From NCBI RefSeq assembly GCF_004521965.1, contig NZ_SDGK01000070.1, positions 1 to 64,000 on the forward strand: a stretch of 64,000 bases of DNA, read 5' to 3'. Below, piece after piece: positions 16,674 to 23,338 of this stretch. The number at the start of each line of letters is the position of its first letter. Positions within the stretch are counted from its first letter, which is position 1. A model generated the notes under the pieces. The model made no database searches. It was not told the origin of the DNA and saw nothing but the letters and a program-made list of their open reading frames with translations. The translations under genes and the position numbers were made by a program. The DNA is from Weissella cibaria. GTDB lineage: Bacteria; Bacillota; Bacilli; Lactobacillales; Lactobacillaceae.

Positions 16674-16822
16674 AGCTCATGTTTACTTTCCCAAAATTCT
16701 TCATACTGTAGTTTTGCTTGTGAAACTTGCGCTGGTTGCTGAGGCCTAAGACGGGTAGACAACATGATAATAGGACTGATTATCAATGATAATAATCCTA
16801 TGCCTAATAATATTTTTCCCAT
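16670..16822 (-). CDS. Small single-pass membrane protein (50 aa)
   Basis: A short gene: ATG at 16822, preceded by GAAGGGA at proper spacing, TAA at 16670-16672. The product starts MGKILLGIGLLSLII, giving one N-terminal transmembrane helix, followed by a hydrophilic tail rich in Gln and ending FWESKHEL. Family and function are not recognised. The good ribosome site, clean hydrophobic/hydrophilic split and terminator at the stop codon argue that it is real. Confidence 0.6.
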   Translation of the reverse strand: MGKILLGIGLLSLIISPIIMLSTRLRPQQPAQVSQAKLQYEEFWESKHEL

Positions 16823-16899
16823 AACAAAATCCCTTCAAAGTCATTTATTAAGGACAGTATGGACTGATTATGTTGGTAACACAAGGTACATGTTTTAAA

Positions 16900-17679
16900 T
16901 TATTCCGTTACTGTAAACGTTAAATCAGCAATTAGTGGATGGTTAAACGTCACAGCGTAGGTGCTGGCATGTAAAAAAGGTGGTGTAAAGAAGGTACCAG
17001 ATGACGCGACTTCACCAGCTTTTACGCCATTGCCAGTTGTCGCCAACTTGTTGACTAACCAGCGTAATGCGTTGAGTGGGTTACCAAGTACAGCGCTACT
17101 GTTTCCAGTACGCTCGACGACATTGTCAGCACGCAATTCCGTGTTCACGTCAGCTAGTTCAGCGACGGTAAAATCAGTGCCAGGTGTGGCAGCCCCATGA
17201 ACCACAGCACCGCTGACCGCATTATCGGCCACGACTAGGTAGTGACTCAGCTTTGGGAACCAATTACTAAAGCGGGCGTCGGGCAATTCAGCGGCTCCCG
17301 CCACGGTAACGGCATCCAGCAATTCACGATCGGTCAGTGATGGGTCGAGATCCGTTAAAGCGGTAAACAGTAATTCAACTTCGATCAAAGGTTCGTTGAA
17401 ATCAGTCAATGATAGCGTGAGTGGCGCTTGGTAGGTAGTCCGTTGTAACGTCCGACCATAGAGCGGTGCGGTTGCACCAAACATGGCTTGTGTTTCTGGA
17501 CTAGTTAAGGACACTTTATAGCCAGATGTTGCTAGTCCTAAATTTGCTAACGTGTGACGTTGCACGTCATAGCTGTCATTTTCACAAGCAACGCTGCTTT
17601 CCCATTCAGTAGGGACGAGTTTTTTGGCGGTATAAGCAACTTGTAAAGCGGCTTGTAAATCGTTAGATGTCTGGGTCAT
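16900..17679 (-). CDS. Fumarylacetoacetate hydrolase / 2-oxopent-4-enoate hydratase family protein
   Basis: A 259-residue protein of the FAH/MhpD superfamily, whose members hydrate, decarboxylate or cleave 2-keto acids using a bound divalent metal. Acidic residues in the central strands (for example EPLIEVELLFTALTDLD near residue 95) are in the area of the metal site. The substrate is unknown. GAGGA precedes ATG 17679. Upstream on the same strand are a terminator and an Ile-rich leader ORF (17801-17875), so expression is probably tied to isoleucine supply. It is divergent from ilvE, which points to a 2-keto acid of branched-chain origin; this is inference. Confidence 0.75.
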   Translation of the reverse strand: MTQTSNDLQAALQVAYTAKKLVPTEWESSVACENDSYDVQRHTLANLGLATSGYKVSLTSPETQAMFGATAPLYGRTLQRTTYQAPLTLSLTDFNEPLIEVELLFTALTDLDPSLTDRELLDAVTVAGAAELPDARFSNWFPKLSHYLVVADNAVSGAVVHGAATPGTDFTVAELADVNTELRADNVVERTGNSSAVLGNPLNALRWLVNKLATTGNGVKAGEVASSGTFFTPPFLHASTYAVTFNHPLIADLTFTVTE

Positions 17680-17698
17680 CAGTTAAATCCTCTTTTCT

Positions 17699-17732
17699 AA
17701 AATAAAAAGCCGGCTGGATAAATCCAACCGGC
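17699..17732 (-). terminator. Attenuator terminator, Ile leader A
   Basis: On the minus strand GCCGGTTGGA pairs with TCCAGCCGGC around a 4-base loop, followed by TTTTTATTTT, just before the FAH-family gene. A CGACCGG upstream can pair with CCGGTTG of this stem as an alternative. Confidence 0.85.
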
Positions 17733-17800
17733 AGTCATGATATGACAGAATATGTGCACCGGTCGACCGATATGACGGCCGACAAAAAAGGACGGCCTTA

Positions 17801-17875
17801 TTAGCGAATAATAATAATGCTAATAATGTCGCGAATAATTAAGTTTGCGGTGTGTTGCATGTTTGTCATCATCAT
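17801..17875 (-). CDS. Isoleucine-rich leader peptide A
   Basis: A 24-residue ORF on the minus strand: ATG at 17875 after TTGGAG, stop TAA at 17801-17803. Eight of its 24 codons are Ile, including four ATT in a row near the end (RDIISIIIIR). ATTATTAGC in the coding part (17819-17827) can pair with GCTAATAA across its stop (17798-17805), enclosing the Ile codons. A terminator lies between it and the FAH-family gene. This is the layout of a translation-coupled attenuator. It shares an RDII motif with leader B at 19212, which suggests common descent. Confidence 0.8.
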   Translation of the reverse strand: MMMTNMQHTANLIIRDIISIIIIR

Positions 17876-17904
17876 AACTAGCTCCAATTCATGTAATGGC
17901 TTTT

Positions 17905-17932
17905 ATTATCCGCGTGAAAACTTATTTGTCAA
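17905..17932 (-). promoter_or_regulatory. Promoter of leader A transcript
   Basis: On the minus strand TTGACA (17932-17927) and GATAAT (17910-17905) are 16 bases apart, about 30 bases before the leader start. Confidence 0.75.
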
Positions 17933-18026
17933 TGCTATTTCTCACGTTAATTTAATTTAAACGGGTATTTTTAAGCCCGCTATATGTAGGCAATGTGACT
18001 AATGTCGATTTCAATAAAATTGGTGG

Positions 18027-18056
18027 TTGACAGAAGTCTCATAATAATCTCATAAT
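18027..18056 (+). promoter_or_regulatory. ilvE promoter
   Basis: TTGACA at 18027-18032 with CATAAT at 18051-18056 (18-base spacer), 36 bases before the ilvE start. No leader ORF or terminator lies between, so ilvE itself is not attenuated. Confidence 0.65.
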
Positions 18057-18092
18057 TGTGGCACACAACAAAAGAACGTGAGGAAAATAGTT

Positions 18093-19127
18093 ATGGGAAA
18101 AACACAGGTGTCGGATTTGGAGTGGCAAAATCTTGGTTTTGAATATCATGATTTACCTTATCGCTTTCGGGCAGTTTATCGTAATGGGGCTTGGGAGCCA
18201 GGTGAATTAACAACTGACAGTGATTTTCACTTGAGTGAAGCCGCCGCCGCATTGCATTATGGTCAACAAGTTTTCGAAGGACTGAAAGCCTATCGTCGTC
18301 CAGATGGTGGCGTTAATTTATTTCGACCTGATCAAAATGCTGCCCGAATGGCCCGCTCAGCAGATCGATTGCGAATGCCGGCCTATCCGACTGACTTATT
18401 TGTTGAAGCGGTGAAGCAGGTTGTCGCAGCTAATCAAGAGTTTGTGCCACCATATGGTTCTGGGGCAACCCTATATATTCGGCCGTTGCTGATTGGTTCT
18501 GGCCCCGTTGTGGGCGTTCACCCGGCCGATGAATATATTTTTAACATTTACGTGACACCGGTTGGTGCCTATTACAAGGGCGGTCTAACGCCAACTGCTT
18601 ATGTGACAAGTGAATATGATCGTGCCGCACACGGTGGCACGGGTCAAGCGAAGGTAGGTGGTAACTATGCTGCCTCGATGTTACCAGGTGAGCAGGCACA
18701 TGTAGCCGGCTATTCAGACGTGGTTTATTTGGATCCGCGCCTGCACGAAAATATCGAGGAACTGGGATCTGCCAATTTCTTTGGTATTACAAGGGATGGT
18801 CGTTTCTTAACGCCTAAGTCACCTTCAATTTTACCGTCAATCACAAAGTATTCACTATTAGCGTTGGCTGCAGAAGCGGGCTTGCAACCGGAAGAAACGA
18901 CCATTAGTATTTATGACCTTGATCAGTTTGAAGAGGCGGGTGCGATGGGGACAGCCGCTGTTATTTCACCGGTAGGGTCGATTACGCACAATGGGGATAA
19001 GCATGTGTTCTATTCAGAAACTGAGGTTGGTCCCAAGACGCAAGCCCTTTATAACCGACTAGTGGGGATTCAATTTGGAACTGAATCGGGGCCTGCCGAT
19101 TGGGCCGTCGACGTACCACTTGAATAA
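18093..19127 (+). CDS. ilvE: Branched-chain amino acid aminotransferase
   Basis: PLP enzyme that interconverts Ile, Leu and Val with their 2-keto acids using 2-oxoglutarate/glutamate. The 344 residues are the usual fold-type IV length. Landmarks: HYGQQVFEGLKAYR near residue 60, RPLLIG, GQAKVGGNYAASM with the PLP Lys, and SANFFGI. The start at ATG 18093 follows GTGAGGA. It sits between an Ile-attenuated FAH-family gene (divergent) and an Ile-attenuated transporter/dehydrogenase pair (downstream), so it most likely feeds or drains the 2-keto acids those genes handle. Confidence 0.95.
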   Translation: MGKTQVSDLEWQNLGFEYHDLPYRFRAVYRNGAWEPGELTTDSDFHLSEAAAALHYGQQVFEGLKAYRRPDGGVNLFRPDQNAARMARSADRLRMPAYPTDLFVEAVKQVVAANQEFVPPYGSGATLYIRPLLIGSGPVVGVHPADEYIFNIYVTPVGAYYKGGLTPTAYVTSEYDRAAHGGTGQAKVGGNYAASMLPGEQAHVAGYSDVVYLDPRLHENIEELGSANFFGITRDGRFLTPKSPSILPSITKYSLLALAAEAGLQPEETTISIYDLDQFEEAGAMGTAAVISPVGSITHNGDKHVFYSETEVGPKTQALYNRLVGIQFGTESGPADWAVDVPLE

Positions 19128-19211
19128 ATTAAAAAAAGATTAGAAACAAATGTTTACTTTCAAATTTAATGGCGCATAATAAGGAACATCAAATAAAATG
19201 AGGACTAAATA

Positions 19212-19277
19212 ATGACATATTCTATGATGAACAACACAAACATTATTGCACGCGACATTATTATCATTATTAGCTAA
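19212..19277 (+). CDS. Isoleucine-rich leader peptide B
   Basis: A 21-residue ORF with ATG at 19212 after GAGGA and stop TAA at 19275-19277. It contains seven Ile codons, five in a row (ATT ATT ATC ATT ATT), preceded by NIIARD. GCACGCGAC (19248-19256) can pair with GTCGTGC (19281-19287), enclosing the Ile run. GTCGGCC (19295-19301) pairs with GGCCGAC (19311-19317), and a terminator follows. The ORF has no other plausible role. It precedes the PTS_EIIC_2-like and PanE-like genes. Confidence 0.82.
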   Translation: MTYSMMNNTNIIARDIIIIIS

Positions 19278-19346
19278 ATGGTCGTGCATTTTGTGTCGGC
19301 CACATGATCGGGCCGACTAGTGCATCAGTGAATGGTTATTAACCAA

Positions 19347-19381
19347 GCCGCTAGTTAGACAAACTAACTAGCGGCTTTTTT
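19347..19381 (+). terminator. Attenuator terminator, Ile leader B
   Basis: GCCGCTAGTTAG (19347-19358) pairs perfectly with CTAACTAGCGGC (19364-19375), then TTTTTT. GACTAGTG (19315-19322) can pair with CGCTAGTT (19349-19356) and so act as an antiterminator. It lies 33 bases before the next start codon. Confidence 0.88.
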
Positions 19382-19413
19382 GTCGGTTATTGGAGAAAAA
19401 GGAGTGTAGATTT

Positions 19414-20502
19414 ATGACAAGTAGTATGGGACAGACTGAAAAAAAGACGGTGAAAGAGTACGTATATCTCGTATCGCAAGGTATTTCTAATACCATTTTG
19501 GCAGTGTTAGGAATGGGATTATTACTTAATACGTTGGGGACGTCGCTACATTGGCAAGCGCTGACGGAGGTGGGATTATTAGCCCAGCGTTTGTTGGCTC
19601 CAGCCTTAGGCATGGCGATTGCTTCAATGTTGGAAACAACCACATTGGTAACGGGTGCCACAATGATTGCATCAACGGTTGGGGCGAACAGTATCTACTT
19701 TACGTCGTCATCCTTGGCACACACAACGACAGCAACTGGTTGGGTCGCCCCACAATTAGTCGGCGCACCCGTTATGACGGCAGGTCAACCTGTTTCGGCC
19801 GTTTTGGCTGGCTTGTTTGCAGCTTTGTTGGGCAAGTGGTTAACTGGGAAGACGCCGTTGGATATGGTTTTGGTACCGCTAGCAGTTAGTTTTGCGGGTT
19901 CGGTGGTTGGCCTGGGTTTAGCGTCTGTTACAACGCCAGCTTTGAACTGGGTTAGCGAACATTTGGCAGCGACGATGCAAGTTAATCCAGTCTTAGGTGC
20001 GATGGTCGTCTCAGTTGCATGGTTCTTATTCTTGATGACGCCAGCCTCATCGGCCGCCTTAGCAATCGCAGTGCAACTTGATCCAATGTCAGCTGGGGCG
20101 GCGCTGATCGGGACAACCGTTGGCTTTGTTGCCTTTACGGCCATGTCATTTAATCAAAATAACATCGGTGCAAATATTGCGCAGACAGTGGTGACGCCAA
20201 AGGTACAATTTGCCAATATCTTGAAGCGCCCAGTTTTGGCGGTTGGACCAGCAGTGATTGCTATGGTAATGGCGGCAGTAGCGGTAGTTGGTCTCGACTT
20301 TAAGGTGCCGTTTGCAATTGCTGGGTTGGGCTTGAATAGTTTGATTGCACCGTTGTGGTTGATGGCACACAATTTAGATGCTTTAGGGGTCTTGTTACTA
20401 TTTGGCGTCGTTTTGCCGGCTGCGCTTTCTTGGGGATACTACCGTTTTCTTAAGACTGTTGGCCAGACACGTCAATACGATTTGCGTTTACAAGAATTAT
20501 AA
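19414..20502 (+). CDS. Orphan PTS_EIIC_2-family membrane transporter, Ile-attenuated unit
   Basis: A 362-residue polytopic membrane protein of the PTS_EIIC_2 type. It carries the family block near residue 245 (NQNNIGANIAQTVVTPK, then QFANILKRP) and MTPASSAALAIA earlier. There is no EIIA or EIIB gene nearby and no phosphorylatable domain, so sugar phosphorylation is unlikely. ATG 19414 follows AAAGGAG. It lies directly behind Ile leader B and ahead of a PanE-like dehydrogenase. I infer transport of a branched-chain 2-keto or 2-hydroxy acid. A paralogue at 25541 sits in the matching aromatic unit. Confidence 0.75.
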   Translation: MTSSMGQTEKKTVKEYVYLVSQGISNTILAVLGMGLLLNTLGTSLHWQALTEVGLLAQRLLAPALGMAIASMLETTTLVTGATMIASTVGANSIYFTSSSLAHTTTATGWVAPQLVGAPVMTAGQPVSAVLAGLFAALLGKWLTGKTPLDMVLVPLAVSFAGSVVGLGLASVTTPALNWVSEHLAATMQVNPVLGAMVVSVAWFLFLMTPASSAALAIAVQLDPMSAGAALIGTTVGFVAFTAMSFNQNNIGANIAQTVVTPKVQFANILKRPVLAVGPAVIAMVMAAVAVVGLDFKVPFAIAGLGLNSLIAPLWLMAHNLDALGVLLLFGVVLPAALSWGYYRFLKTVGQTRQYDLRLQEL

Positions 20503-20533
20503 GTGTTTTGGGTTTAGAAAGTAGGATATGACT

Positions 20534-21496
20534 ATGAAATATGCAGTTGTTGGAGCTGGTGCAATGGGATTGCGTTACGGCATTTTACTTCAAGAAAACG
20601 CTGGTGTGCCAGTTGACTTTGTGGAGCCTACGCAGGCGAGTCTAAATGTTATTCGTGCACAAGGCAATCAAGTTTGGAAGAGTCGCGATCATGAAAATCG
20701 CCATTTGATTCCGGTCAACGTCTATAGTCCGGAAGAATATACTGGCGATCCGGATGTTTGGATTTTCTTCCTGAAGCAAATGCAGTTACCAGATGCGACA
20801 GCGCGTTTGGCGGATAAGTTCAAGCCGCACCAAACAGCTCTTGGCGCGATGAATGGCATGGGCCATATTGAAGTTTTGCAACAATATTTTTCTGATGACC
20901 ACATTATCGGTGGGACGGCTATGATTGCAACGATTTTGAATGACTTTGGGGATGTTGACTTTATGGGTGCAGAGGGCGCCGGTACTTCGAATTATGCTAA
21001 CTTAACTGAGCAAGACTCGGATGTCTTAGATGCGGTACTGGCTGACTTTGGGGCGGCCCATTTAAATCCAACAAAGTCGAATAATTTTATGGGTACATTA
21101 CTGACTAAGGTATTTTTTAATTCAGTTGAAAATTCAATTGCTACTATGTTCAATGCACGCATGGGCGAGCTGATGGCGTACGAAGGATTCTTAGATGGCG
21201 TGGCCAAACCATTAATCGATGAGGCTTATGACGCAGCCGAATCCGCTGGTTACCAACTATTGGAGAGCCGCGAAGAAATGTTGTCGCAGGTTGAATATGT
21301 TTCAACGGTTGCTAATCCGTTGCACTATCCATCGATGTCGCAAGATTTCACGAAGGGACGCGACACGGAGGTGGATTATATTAATGGCTGGATTGCGCGA
21401 TTAGCCCGAAAACATGGCTTAGTGGCTAAAAATCAAGAGTTGGTAACGAATCTGGTTCATTTGGCTGAAAGTATGCGGCAATTTCATACGGAGTAA
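20534..21496 (+). CDS. PanE/ApbA-family 2-keto acid reductase (ketopantoate reductase-like)
   Basis: A 320-residue NAD(P)-dependent dehydrogenase: N-terminal GxGxxG in YAVVGAGAMGLRYG and a C-terminal helical domain with the family's Lys/Asn region (TLLTKVFFNSVENSIATM). ATG 20534 is preferred to 20528 for spacing from TAGGA. In Lactococcus a PanE homologue acts as D-2-hydroxyisocaproate dehydrogenase, reducing branched-chain keto acids. The Ile leader, the adjacent ilvE and the lack of other pantothenate genes favour that role here. A terminator follows, closing a two-gene unit. Confidence 0.8.
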   Translation: MKYAVVGAGAMGLRYGILLQENAGVPVDFVEPTQASLNVIRAQGNQVWKSRDHENRHLIPVNVYSPEEYTGDPDVWIFFLKQMQLPDATARLADKFKPHQTALGAMNGMGHIEVLQQYFSDDHIIGGTAMIATILNDFGDVDFMGAEGAGTSNYANLTEQDSDVLDAVLADFGAAHLNPTKSNNFMGTLLTKVFFNSVENSIATMFNARMGELMAYEGFLDGVAKPLIDEAYDAAESAGYQLLESREEMLSQVEYVSTVANPLHYPSMSQDFTKGRDTEVDYINGWIARLARKHGLVAKNQELVTNLVHLAESMRQFHTE

Positions 21497-21507
21497 TGAT
21501 TAAATAA

Positions 21508-21552
21508 GGACACAAAACCACTGAATTTGAAGCAGTGGTTTTGTGTCCTTTT
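21508..21552 (+). terminator. Terminator of the Ile-attenuated unit
   Basis: GGACACAAAACCACTG pairs perfectly with CAGTGGTTTTGTGTCC, followed by TTTT. Confidence 0.93.
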
Positions 21553-21645
21553 AAATGTCATTCGAAAGGTACGAACCTTTGCGTAACATTGCTTGCGAGA
21601 ACGTTTCTCATATACGAGAAAGTGTCAAAGGTATGAATTTAATAA
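21550..21645. repeat. Palindromic intergenic element, family 2, copy 1
   Basis: Directly after the terminator, TTTAAATGTCATTCGAAAGG starts an element with ACCTTTG (near 21575) pairing with CAAAGGT (near 21628) and an inner TTTCTCATATACGAGAAA. The first ~40 bases resemble the start of the element at 31898-32030. It contains no ORF. Confidence 0.45.
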
Positions 21646-21656
21646 AATAAATTTTA

Positions 21657-21670
21657 TGAAAACGCTTGCA
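21657..21670 (+). promoter_or_regulatory. cre site (CcpA) upstream of the cellobiose-type PTS remnant
   Basis: TGAAAACGCTTGCA fits the catabolite-responsive-element consensus, about 105 bases before the EIIB gene. It suggests former CcpA control of this unit. Confidence 0.65.
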
Positions 21671-21774
21671 TAATACAAAGTGAGTGCTTGCAGTAAATGC
21701 ATACATTGATGAAAGGTAAATTAATAGTCTATTAAAAATATATTATTTAGTATTTGGTATTGGGGGAAATAATC

Positions 21775-22095
21775 ATGGCAAAGAAGACGATTATGTTGGC
21801 TTGTACAGCAGGTATGTCAACGTCAATGTTGGTTAAGAAGATGCAAGATACCGCTAAGACTGCTGGCAAGGATTATGAAATCTTTGCAACATCAACGTCA
21901 GATGTTGATGAGAAGTTGGCAAGCAGCAATAAGCCAGATGTTGTATTGCTTGGCCCTCAAGTGAGTTACATGAAGGAGGAAATCCAAGCCAAGATGGATG
22001 CCGCTGGTGTACCATTGGACGTTATTAACATGATGGACTATGGCATGATGAAGGGCGACAACGTATTGAAGACGGCGGAAGCACTTATCTCTTGA
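21775..22095 (+). CDS. PTS lactose/cellobiose-type EIIB component
   Basis: A 106-residue cytoplasmic EIIB with the phosphocysteine motif at the start (LACTAGMSTSMLVKKM; Cys10) and the family ending region PLDVINMMDYGMMKGD. It takes phosphate from EIIA and passes it to the sugar bound by EIIC. GGGGGAA precedes ATG 21775. The gene itself looks intact, but its EIIA and EIIC partners next door are fused and truncated by a deletion (22147-22883), so it is probably without function unless partners exist elsewhere. Confidence 0.88.
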   Translation: MAKKTIMLACTAGMSTSMLVKKMQDTAKTAGKDYEIFATSTSDVDEKLASSNKPDVVLLGPQVSYMKEEIQAKMDAAGVPLDVINMMDYGMMKGDNVLKTAEALIS

Positions 22096-22146
22096 AGAGT
22101 TACAAGCAGCGATTTAGTCATGAGTTAATATTCGGGGGACGACGTA

Positions 22147-22883
22147 ATGGACGACGAACGTATGGCGGTTGTAATGGGATTGATTATGCACGGAGGTAAT
22201 GCCAAGGGGCAGGCTTTCCAAACCATTGCAACACGCAACTGATGGACCCGTTGGGTGTTGTCGTTGTCGCCTTCCTGCCAGTGTTCTTGTGGTTATTCGG
22301 TGTCCACGGTGCCACAATCGTGAGTGGTGTCATGACGCCATTGTTATTGGCAAACAACGCTGATAACTTGGCTTTGCATAAGGCTGGTAAGTTGACATTG
22401 GATAACGGGGCGCACGTTGTAACGCAAGCTTTTATGGATCAATTCATTATGGTGACTGGGTCAGGTATGACTATTGGATTGGTTATCTTTATGCTAGTTC
22501 GTGCTAAGTCTGTGCAAATGAAGACGCTTGGAAAGGTGAAAATTGTCCCAGCGTTATTCAACATCAATGAACCAATCTTGTTTGGCTTGCCATTGGTTTT
22601 GAACCCACTATTGGCTATTCCATTCATTTTGACTCCACTAATTTCAGGATTTGCGACTTATGCTATTATCGCGTTGGGAATTATTCCACCGTTTAATGGC
22701 ATGTACGTGCCATGGACGACACCGGCTATTGTATCAGGTTTGATTGTAGGCGGTTGGCAAGGCGCATTGTGGCAAGCGATTATGCTTGTGATGACAGCCT
22801 TTATGTATTATCCATTCGCTCGTAAGTACGATAAGGGGTTGTTGGCGCAAGAGCAGGAAGTAGAGGCAGCTGAAAATGCCTAA
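22147..22883 (+). pseudogene. Cellobiose-type PTS EIIA/EIIC deletion remnant
   Basis: The first 31 codons from ATG 22147 are the start of a lactose/cellobiose EIIA (MAVVMGLIMHGGNAKGQAF), cut off at TGA 22240. From 22242 the frame encodes only the C-terminal half of a cellobiose-type EIIC (GVHGATIVSGVM; later NINEPILFGLPLVLNP and PPFNGMYVPWTTPAI). A deletion has removed most of EIIA, including the phospho-His region, and the N-terminal half of EIIC. The ATG at 22242 overlaps the stop (TGATG), so a 213-residue EIIC fragment could still be made but would not transport alone. Confidence 0.88.
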
Positions 22884-22931
22884 AAATTGTTAGTGAGTCA
22901 ACGAATTCCCTGAAGGGGGGATGCAGATAAC

Positions 22932-22976
22932 ATGACAATCCAAAATATTAGCGTGTTCGGTTACATCTCCGTGTAA
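22932..22976 (+). CDS. Possible short leader-like ORF (14 aa)
   Basis: ATG 22932 follows GAAGGGGGG by a usable distance and encodes 14 residues with NISVFGYISV, ending at TAA 22974-22976. CGGTTAC and GTAACCG form a hairpin across its last codons, and a terminator lies at 23003-23035. The layout recalls the attenuators nearby, but no gene follows before the next promoter (23049). It may be a decayed leader or chance. Confidence 0.3.
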   Translation: MTIQNISVFGYISV

Positions 22977-23002
22977 CCGATTAGGTGCGCTCTATTAGAA
23001 GT

Positions 23003-23035
23003 GACGGTCTATCCTCTAGGGTAGATCGTCTTTTA
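23003..23035 (+). terminator. Terminator before the aromatic unit
   Basis: GACGGTCTATCC pairs with GGGTAGATCGTC, followed by TTTTA. It ends the transcript of the PTS remnant and insulates the next promoter. Confidence 0.82.
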
Positions 23036-23048
23036 TTATGATAAACTG

Positions 23049-23076
23049 TTGACAATAATTAGAAAAAGATTAGAAT
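23049..23076 (+). promoter_or_regulatory. Promoter of the aromatic-leader unit
   Basis: A consensus TTGACA (23049-23054) with TAGAAT (23071-23076) and a 16-base spacer lies 32 bases before leader C. Confidence 0.78.
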
Positions 23077-23107
23077 TAAAACCATCAAGAAATCAAGGAG
23101 AGCAAAA

Positions 23108-23185
23108 ATGATGATGACGCTAACAATCACAACTACAAACGTCTATTACTTTTGGTTCTTTCGGCAACTATCCGAATTGAGCTAA
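23108..23185 (+). CDS. Aromatic-rich leader peptide C
   Basis: A 25-residue ORF with AAGGAG seven bases before ATG 23108 and TAA at 23183-23185. Codons 13-18 encode Tyr-Tyr-Phe-Trp-Phe-Phe, six aromatic residues in a row, a composition very unlikely by chance in so short a frame. The rest is Thr/Met/Leu-rich. Alternative hairpins and a terminator follow (23167-23317), before an aminotransferase, a 2-hydroxyacid dehydrogenase and a transporter gene. Ribosome stalling at the aromatic codons should select the RNA fold, as in trp/phe leader attenuation. Confidence 0.87.
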   Translation: MMMTLTITTTNVYYFWFFRQLSELS

Positions 23186-23317
23186 AAGCATTTTTGCATG
23201 GCTTTTCGGATAGTGATTAAACATCCGAGAAACCAAATAAAACGCTCGCGATTTTTTGCGAATACGTGTTTACCAGGTAACCGGATGTTTTCCATTAAGG
23301 AAACGTCCGGTTTTTTA
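23167..23317 (+). promoter_or_regulatory. Five-segment attenuator of the aromatic unit
   Basis: Four mutually competing pairings are visible. 1:2 is ACTATCCGAA (23167-23176) with TTCGGATAGT (23205-23214). 2:3 is TTTTCGGAT (23203-23211) with ATCCGAGAA (23223-23231). 3:4 is AAACATCCG (23219-23227) with CGGATGTTT (23282-23290). 4:5 is the terminator, CCGGATGTTTTCC (23281-23293) with GGAAACGTCCGG (23299-23310) and six Ts. Segment 1 lies in the last codons of leader C, just beyond the aromatic run. Because 3:4 is the antiterminator, 1:2 formation after complete translation should favour readthrough; this logic is inferred. Confidence 0.75.
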
Positions 23318-23338
23318 TTGTCTAAAGGAGAAATGATT

